In this document: positions 5,343 to 5,723 of the stretch, one piece after another
Position numbering within the stretch: position 1 is the stretch's first letter
Layout: each line of letters starts with the position of its first letter
Assembly: GCA_026713505.1 (NCBI GenBank)
Contig: JAPOOH010000180.1
Coordinates: forward strand, 1-5,723
Length of the DNA: 5,723 bases
Direction of reading: 5' to 3'
Source: Chloroflexota bacterium
GTDB lineage: Bacteria; Chloroflexota; Dehalococcoidia; Lucifugimonadales; Australimonadaceae
Notes under the pieces: generated by a model
The model's input: the letters and a program-made list of their open reading frames with translations, nothing else
Told to the model about the DNA's origin: nothing
Databases searched by the model: none
Program-made: the position numbers and the translations under genes

Positions 5343-5723
5343 AGTGAAACGGACGAACTGCAGAACGACCTCGTCACCGCGTCCAGCATCATCGAGTGGG
5401 AGTTCGGCGACATCATCGGCCACGTCGGTGTGCGCCTTCCGAACGACGAGGGCGTCGCCGTCAAGATGTTGCGTGCCCCCCAGCTTCCCGGAGCCGAGAA
5501 CTGGATGATGCAATTTGACATGGACGGCAACAAACTCTCCGGCGACGGCACCGTGCCGGGTGAGGCTGCCATCTACACGCGCATCTTCCGCGCCAAGCCG
5601 GAGGTCAACGCCATCGTCCACGCCCACGCCAACATGTGCATCGTGCTCGGACTGGCGGGGGGCCCCCTCAACGGCGTCCCCCCCCCCTCCGCCACGATCG
5701 GCGACGGCCGGCCCGCCTACCCC
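5340..5723 (+). CDS. Class II aldolase/adducin family protein, 3' end missing
   Basis: The first 128 residues are in the window; the gene runs off the right edge. The N-terminal helix region leads to GHVGVRLP (27-34), at the place of the GNxSxR substrate loop of class II aldolases. E75 in PGEAAIYTRIF is the expected catalytic/metal-near glutamate, and H94/H96 in VHAHANM form the zinc-binding HxH; the numbering is close to that of L-fuculose-phosphate aldolase. A further zinc histidine would lie beyond the window. Family members cleave or decarboxylate sugar phosphates and keto-acids using a divalent metal. It follows the cupin by 194 bases in the same direction, with the large palindrome between, so it may be part of the same operon but tuned separately. 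A run of ten C at 5678-5687 keeps the frame open. Substrate unknown. Confidence 0.88.
   Translation, partial: MSETDELQNDLVTASSIIEWEFGDIIGHVGVRLPNDEGVAVKMLRAPQLPGAENWMMQFDMDGNKLSGDGTVPGEAAIYTRIFRAKPEVNAIVHAHANMCIVLGLAGGPLNGVPPPSATIGDGRPAYP

Noticed and set aside
1..5723. CRISPR array, tRNA, rRNA or insertion sequence
   Set aside because: No regularly spaced repeats with unique spacers, no tRNA cloverleaf, no rRNA-like stretch and no transposase-like reading frame were seen on either strand.

Overview
The window is GC-rich bacterial DNA with third-position G/C bias and dense genes. It carries four blocks: the end of a low-complexity protein gene, a two-component system, a chromosomal toxin-antitoxin pair on the opposite strand, and the start of a catabolic-looking gene cluster. 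The gene mix (many-branched amidohydrolase_2 protein, single cupin, class II aldolase/adducin protein, BaeS-like kinase, HI1419/HI1420-type toxin-antitoxin pair) would fit a free-living Chloroflexota (SAR202-like) or another high-GC environmental bacterium. That placement is an impression from gene style and is weak; there is no rRNA or marker gene here.

Left part (1-2688, plus strand): the 3' end of a Gly/Ser/Glu/His-rich protein with one compact beta-type domain (2-502), a 105-base gap holding two perfect inverted repeats, an OmpR-family response regulator (608-1285), and a HAMP-type membrane histidine kinase (1285-2688) whose start overlaps the regulator stop by one base. Regulator and kinase form a translationally coupled pair. 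The kinase sensor loop holds a short Ser/Glu/Gly/His-rich stretch like the tails of the upstream protein, so a functional link is possible but unproven.

Middle (2742-3352, minus strand): an intact HigA/HI1420-like antitoxin preceded by a RelE/HI1419-like toxin gene. The toxin reading frame is broken by a one-base shift near 3283-3304, so it is either a dead toxin with a retained antitoxin or a sequence error. An imperfect palindrome at 3362-3377, just upstream of the toxin start, is a good candidate operator.

Right part (3460-5723, plus strand): an amidohydrolase_2 family metal-dependent hydrolase/decarboxylase, a small cupin and a class II aldolase/adducin protein (cut by the window end), all co-directional and each with a strong Shine-Dalgarno sequence. 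They look like a catabolic operon, substrate unknown. The 194-base gap between cupin and aldolase is largely filled by a roughly 100-base imperfect palindrome that looks like a dispersed intergenic repeat.

No wholly new system is evident. The items most worth checking are the broken toxin, the large palindrome, the paired inverted repeats before the regulator, and the shared Ser/Glu/Gly/His-rich composition.
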